A stretch of 64,000 bases of DNA. Origin: Eulemur rufifrons. Taxonomy: Eukaryota > Chordata > Mammalia > Primates > Lemuridae. The position numbers were made by a program, and so were the translations under genes. The DNA is taken from positions 47,208,501 to 47,272,500 of the forward strand of contig NC_090989.1 of assembly GCF_041146395.1 (NCBI RefSeq), given 5' to 3'. The notes below the pieces were generated by a model that ran no database searches, was not told where the DNA came from, and saw only the letters and a list, made by a program, of their open reading frames with translations. This document shows positions 1 to 64,000 of this stretch, in pieces (positions within the stretch are counted from its first letter, which is position 1; each line of letters starts with the position of its first letter).

Positions 1-596
1 TAGAAGTATGTTGGTGAGTATCTAACCAGGAAAACCAAAACAACCCTATATCGTTATAACAGATAGAATGTAATGTAGGGAATTGACTACAGAAATGACA
101 GACAAAGTACAAAGCCAAAACAGGGGACAGTGAGACAGTGAGGCAACCAAAGATCAGCATACTAGGAAACTGCTATACCCCTACGGTGGAGGTCAACAGG
201 AAGAAGCAGTACCTCCAGATGGAAGGTGGAGCTCTAACAGGTCTCTCCAGGGAGAGAGAGATACCCACAGAGGAAATACAGCTACTACCAGAATCACTGT
301 CCAGGGCAAAGAGGGTAGGGAAAAAATACCCTGGCTTCTGTCTTCTTTGCCCTCCAACTTCCATTATCCCTCAGGGACATGCAAGTGGAAATGTAGTCTG
401 ACAGTGTCAGCCTCCCTGTCACAGAGAGCAGAAGAGTGGAAGGATGAGAAATGGCTCTCATGGCAAACAGACCCAGGACCTGCACAAATGGTAATTCTGC
501 CCATTCTAGGAAATACTATAAAGACACTACTTCATTAGGAGCATCAAAATAGTATACTTTCTCTTAAAACTTAAGTACATTAGAGGATTAACTTAC
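1..596. other. SENP7 intron, left edge; possible old repeat at about 90-490
   Basis: No coding exon was recognised. The more GC-rich stretch around 90-490, with 'ccaacttccattatccctc' and 'gtcagcctccctgtcacag', looks like an ancient interspersed repeat, but I cannot name the family. The 87-codon reading frame there has no homology I recognise and is not called. Confidence 0.5.
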
Positions 597-58692
<58,096 letters not shown>

Positions 58693-59780
58693 CTGTTACA
58701 CACATAAATAATTAATACATAGGGTACCAAACATTGTATAATATGTGAATTTATAACAAACTGTAACAAATGAATTATCTCCAGGAATTCTAAATTTCAG
58801 CTCTTCAAACAATTGGAGTAATAAATATCATAAGTAAAAAAAAAAAAAATGCCTAACCATTTTCAAATTTTTTACATTACTCTTTATTTACATTAAAAAG
58901 TAAAGTCTATTTAGCTTAAGTTGGGATTTTCTTCAGAATTCTGTCAAGTATACTACAACTGTCATCACACACAGGTACAGCTGATGGATTCCTGACAACC
59001 CATCCATGCTCATTCACAATGTTAGTGGAAGGACAATATGCACTTGCAGATCTCATCACAAATGCAACTACTTTCTACACTAAAAACCGTGTTTTTGTTT
59101 TAGCATTTGTCAATTCAGAAAACATTATTAAAACTAAGGATTCAACAGCACATAATTATAATCTTAAGCCTCTACAGTCCTGAGATACATATTTAATTTT
59201 ACCTTATTTCTAAAGTAGGTCAATTTAAAACATTTACTGCACTTATACCAATTTCAAAAGACATAAATGCAAGCAGTCTCAGCTTTTTGCCTTATCACGT
59301 TTTGCCCATCTGCTCATTCAATACATCTTTGTGCTAACAATATTTGAAGAACTATGTTCAGTTCTGGAATCATGGAATATAGTTTCTGCAGTGGTATGAA
59401 CAGGCTACCAAGTAGACCTAAATGTCAAATGAGGAATGGCTGAAAGAGTTGCGAAATGTTCAGAAGTGTTTCACTACCTGGGTAAGCTGTTTTAGGCACT
59501 TTTTGTTTAACAAACACAAAAATATTAAGAAACAGAAAGCAAATGCTCATGTATCTTCAAGATAAAATAAGAGATCTCAAAAAAAAAATCACTTGTTTGT
59601 TTCCTGCAGCCACTTGAGGCTATATCACCAGACCATCTAGAAGGAGGAGAGTAAAAGTCCTCAGGGAACTTCCATAGAATGCACTGAAACTCTAAATATG
59701 TTGAATATTAAAAAAAAAAAAAGTTTAAGCTATTGGTTTTAAAATTATTATTAAACAATAAAGAGATGAGTGACATTTCT
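58693..59780. other. SENP7 intron upstream of the first HP1-motif exon
   Basis: AT-rich sequence with no recognised repeat, and no sign of the preceding SENP7 exon. Confidence 0.5.
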
Positions 59781-59789
59781 ATGAATCAA

Positions 59790-60050
59790 TAATAATTCAT
59801 TCAACAAACACTTACTGAACATCTTCTAGCAAAACAACTGCGCTAGTAAGATCTAGAGATTCAGCAACAAACAAGGTAAGAGTTCTTGCCTTCATGGAAC
59901 TCGCACTCCAGAGAAGAATAAACCAATTCATTATTTAGTTGCAATTCTAGTAAGTGATATGAAGGAGAAATACAGATGTCACACTTCTTCTGAACAAGAT
60001 CAGGGAAGGTTTTACTAGAATATGACCTTTGAGCTTAAGTCTCAAAGAAG
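59790..60050 (-). repeat. L2-like relic
   Basis: 'attcaacaaacacttactga', 'cttcatggaactcgcactcc' and 'tttgagcttaagtctcaaag' fit L2-type sequence. Confidence 0.55.
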
Positions 60051-60719
60051 GATAGGCACCATCCAAAGAAAACAAGAGAAAAATAAAGAAAGGTCCAGAA
60101 AAGGAACAAAATGCAAATGCTCTGATCTGAGTAAAGCTTGTTCAAGGAAATTAAAGGACTTACCTGGCTTAAGCTTAGAGTGAAGAGGAAATATGTGTAA
60201 GAATGGGCAGTTAGGCAGGACATATGTACTAATATATTGAGGGCTTGAGACTTTATGCCAACAATAATAGAAATACATTAGTTTTAACAAGGGAACAGTG
60301 AGATCAAAGCTGCATTTTTAAAAGATGATTCTGATCTTTATGAAGAAAAAAGTGGAACCACTAATGATAAAGGGAAGTAAAAAATGAATTTAGAGAGGTA
60401 ATGATGACTTTACCAGTGGTAGTTTAGTATAATGGTGGGAGCAGAAACCAGAATACAACAAATGAGTGAATGGAAAAGTTAGAAAAAGGAATACAGCAAA
60501 CGTAGGTAGTTGAGAATTATGGCTGTGAAAATGAGAGATAAGACAAGAGCTGAAAATAGATGTGAGATGAAGGAAAGGGTTTTTAGTTATTGGTTGGTTA
60601 AAGACAGGAAACATTTATGTTAGTTTAAGCACTTGTGGAAAGAGGCAAAAAAAGTGAGAAAGGTAGAAAATACAGAAGGCAAGATAATTAACACAGTAAG
60701 GTACCTAAGAAATAGCATA

Positions 60720-60990
60720 GTAAAAGCTAATATTTATTGAACATGTACAATATACCAGGCACTATGCTAAGCATTTTACAATGTTTTACTTCATTTAATC
60801 CTCATAACTACTCTACGAAGTATTAATCCTAATATAATTATTCTTCTTCTGCAGTTGAGGAGACCAAGGTAAAATGATTAATATCTAAGGCCACAGTAAA
60901 ACAAGTCAGTAGTGAAAGTGGGATCCTGAACCATACACTCTCAATTCTATTGCCAGCACTCTTAACTGCTCCACTATACTACTTTATGAG
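60720..60990 (-). repeat. MIR/L2-like relic
   Basis: 'ctaatatttattgaacatgt', 'accaggcactatgctaagca', 'ttaatcctcataactactct' and 'gttgaggagaccaaggtaaa' give the MIR/L2 order on the minus strand. From 60990 to 62266 the intron shows no other assignable repeat. Confidence 0.7.
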
Positions 60991-62266
60991 AGCAGAAGGG
61001 GCACCACTTTCCTTCTTCCAAGAAGAAGGAACCAAGATCACATCTTAAAAGTGATAGGAAAGGTAAGGGAAAATGGGTTTGAAAAGATAAAAGCTTTCAA
61101 ATAATCATTGTGGAGAGGAAGAACACAAGCTTACTAGAGAGACACAGTAAGATTATCTTACAGTAAGAAATTCCAGTGAGATTAACAATCATAAATTTAT
61201 AATGCCACAAATATCCTGTTTTGTAATATTTTTTTCCAGCAGTGCTAGACCTAGGTATCAGCATGATGCAAACAGATAATTGAGTTCAGAGATGATTATT
61301 AGTTACAAAGTGGAAAAGGTACCTTTAGAATGGCAAGATCTAGCAGGCACCACCTTAACCAAGTGATCAAACACAGGACAGTGGAACAACCAGAAATTAT
61401 GTATCCCCAGATATGTGCAATAAGAAGTACATGATATCAGGTAGGAAGTATTCTTGCCAAAAATGTAACATGAAACTAATCATAAGGGCAAACCCAGGAA
61501 ATCATAAAAATATAGAATGTGGGACATTCTACAGGACAAGTGGCCTAGACTCTTCAAATGTCAGTGTCATGGTTAAATGCGAAAGGGCGGAGCAGGGGGA
61601 GCTATTTTGGATTAAGAGACTAATGGGGCATAATACCCAAATATAATGCATGAACCTCAATTTAATCCTCAATTTTTTTAATTTTAGATTTTTTTTTAAA
61701 AGACATTTTGGGAACATTTAGGGAATTTTGATTGTGGACTTTATAGTAGGTGCAGACATGAAATTATTGTTAACTTTTTAAATAATGTATAGTTATTATT
61801 ACATAAAAGAATACCATTGTTCTTCAGAAATGCAGGCTGAAGTATTTAGAGGTGAAATGCCATCATGTCTGTAACTTACTTTCAAATGGTTCCCCCCAAA
61901 ATGAGTATGTACATGTGTATTTATACATGTATATATGTGATACCCACCTACATACATGTACTAACATATAAAGACTCTGAGAGATGACAAATGTGACAAA
62001 ATGTTAAAAGACTATTAGACTATTCTTTATAGAGTTTTACAACTGTACAACTTAAAATTCTGAATGACCAAATAAAAATACATATAAAATTTTAAAAATA
62101 TATAAAATATAATTTTAGTCTAATGGGAAAACTATATAACTTAATTACTAAATTATCTGGGAAATCATCATCCCAATGGTAATTTTAATAATTTTAAATA
62201 TGAAAATATTCAACTGTGGAAAAGGCTATTTTTCTATTCACTCAGACCAAATTAGAATTTTTGTTG

Positions 62267-62603
62267 GGCCCGGGTGCGGTGACTCACGCCTGTAATCCTA
62301 GCACTCTGGAAGGCAGAGGCGGGCAGATTGTTTGAGCTCAGGAGTTCGAGACCAGCCTGAGCAAGAGTGAGACCCCGTCTCTACTGAAAAAAATAGAAAG
62401 AAATTAGCTGGACAACTAAAAAAAATATATAGAAAAATTAGTCGGGAATGGTGGTGCATGGCTGTAGTCCCAGTTACTCAGGAGGCTGAGGCAGTAGGAT
62501 TGCTTGAGCCCAGGAGTTTAAGGTTGCTGTGAGCTAGGCTGACGCCACAGCATTCTAGCCTGGGCAACAGAGTGAGACTCTGTCTCAAAAAAAAAAAAAA
62601 AAA
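62267..62603 (+). mobile_element. Lemur-type Alu
   Basis: Starts 'ggcccgggtgcggtgactca', linker 'gaaattagctggacaactaa' with an A-rich run. Perfect duplication agaatttttgttg lies at 62254-62266 and 62604-62616. Confidence 0.95.
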
Positions 62604-63271
62604 AGAATTTTTGTTGGAAAATAACAAGCCATTGGTAATTTTATTGATTATTCTAGTAGTGAGGCTCTAAATGAGAAGGACAATTTGGCTTCTCTGGGAA
62701 AATACTTATTTCATGGTTGGCTTTATTATAATTTTGCTAACTAAAAATATCCTAGAGCAGAAGTCAGCAATCTCTTTTCCCCAAATTAGTAATGTAAAAA
62801 AAATTTAATTTCTGCAACATTTAAGTACAAATTAGATTTCTTTGGTTAATAGAATAGAAGCAAGAGTAACAACATTCAAACCAGGCAAAATAAAACCTAA
62901 ACTCAGTATTTAGGGATACATACATACTTACATAACAAAACTTTCTAAAAAATATTTAGGGATACATACTTAGATGGCAACACCATCCAACAAAAATATG
63001 AAAGTAGATACCTTTCTTGCAAGTTAGGGGAGTGGTTACCTTTAAAGGGTTATTATTTGCAAAGGTTGTGACTGCAAAGGCACATGAGAATTTCTGGAGT
63101 AGTTTTCTATTTTGTGGTTAAATGAGTATATTTGCCTTAAAAAAATATTAAATTTAATGAGTAATTCATTGAACTGTTTACCTTTTATTCATTTTGGTAG
63201 GCACACTATATTTCACAGTAAAAATAAAAAGTAAAGGACAGCTAAAAAAAGAACTCCACCTAACCGAATAA

Positions 63272-63695
<424 letters not shown>

Positions 63696-64000
63696 CCCTT
63701 TGTAAGCTCTAAATCATTATATTAATACTCATTTAATTGCACCTATGAAGGGAAATAATCAATGATCCATATACTCAGATTCTAAAGAAAATAACATCCC
63801 TAAAAAATAAGAAATATACTACACCTCTTCTTTAGTCCTGTTTTGTAAATGTAAAAAGCTATAATTGTAGAAAAACTAACCATAACCAAAGAGAAAAAAA
63901 AATCATTTTTGTCTACGAGTTTAAAAAACACACATACTTTTCAAGAAAAATTCAAATTTTGTTAAATTTCCAACTAAAGTGATTTATTCAATGAATACAT

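Overview
This window is vertebrate nuclear DNA from a primate, most likely a lemur (strepsirrhine). It is AT-rich, about half interspersed repeats, and crowded with Alu elements. The youngest Alus carry an AT-rich insertion in the middle linker, between about 'aaaaatagaaag' and 'gaaaaaattag', which human Alus lack and which I associate with lemur-lineage Alu subfamilies. One protein-coding gene is present. It lies on the minus strand and I recognise it as SENP7, the SUMO2/3-chain protease. Thirteen exons were placed from GT-AG splice sites and reading-frame continuity (597-719, 2920-3036, 7893-8026, 9665-9911, 11552-11731, 15422-15455, 27177-27323, 30192-30349, 31189-31528, 33272-33453, 37102-37220, 46819-47013, 58495-58692). 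They total 2,174 coding bases with no in-frame stop. The first exons (N-terminus) lie beyond position 64000, and the exons carrying the catalytic His, Asp and Cys lie before position 1. Reading from the right, the window therefore runs from the two HP1-binding exons, through the long disordered SUMO-binding region and a beta-rich stretch, into the start of the C48 peptidase domain.

Layout from left to right: 1-3700 holds the first two placed exons on the left, an Alu and old repeat debris. 3716-5710 is a compact cluster of three solo LTRs, each with its own 5-bp target duplication. 6045-15455 holds Alus, an old L1 3' end, a hAT (MER5-like) element and four exons plus a 34-bp microexon. 15456-27176 is one large intron with an inverted Alu pair and an almost full-length but dead L1 (18198-24811), which contains a GC-rich 5' UTR and a perfect 26-bp fold-back palindrome. 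27177-37220 is exon-dense, with Alus, MIRs and a MER2-like DNA transposon. 37221-46818 is an intron packed with nested L1 pieces, a hAT fragment, an inverted pair of MaLR LTRs and Alu fragments. 47014-58494 contains a nearly full-length dead Tigger1-type transposon (itself hit by an Alu), an Alu nested in an Alu, and MIR/L2 relics. 58693-64000 is intron with L2/MIR relics and two young Alus.

No operon, CRISPR array, RNA gene or intact mobile-element gene was found, and I found no evidence of a new multi-gene system. The most interesting points are the tandem duplicated exons that each encode an HP1-type PxVxL motif, a SUMO-interaction motif split across a splice junction, an apparent missing very small exon between 9911 and 11552, and several rearrangement scars in repeats. 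Comparisons with human SENP7 and with repeat families are from memory, not from a search.
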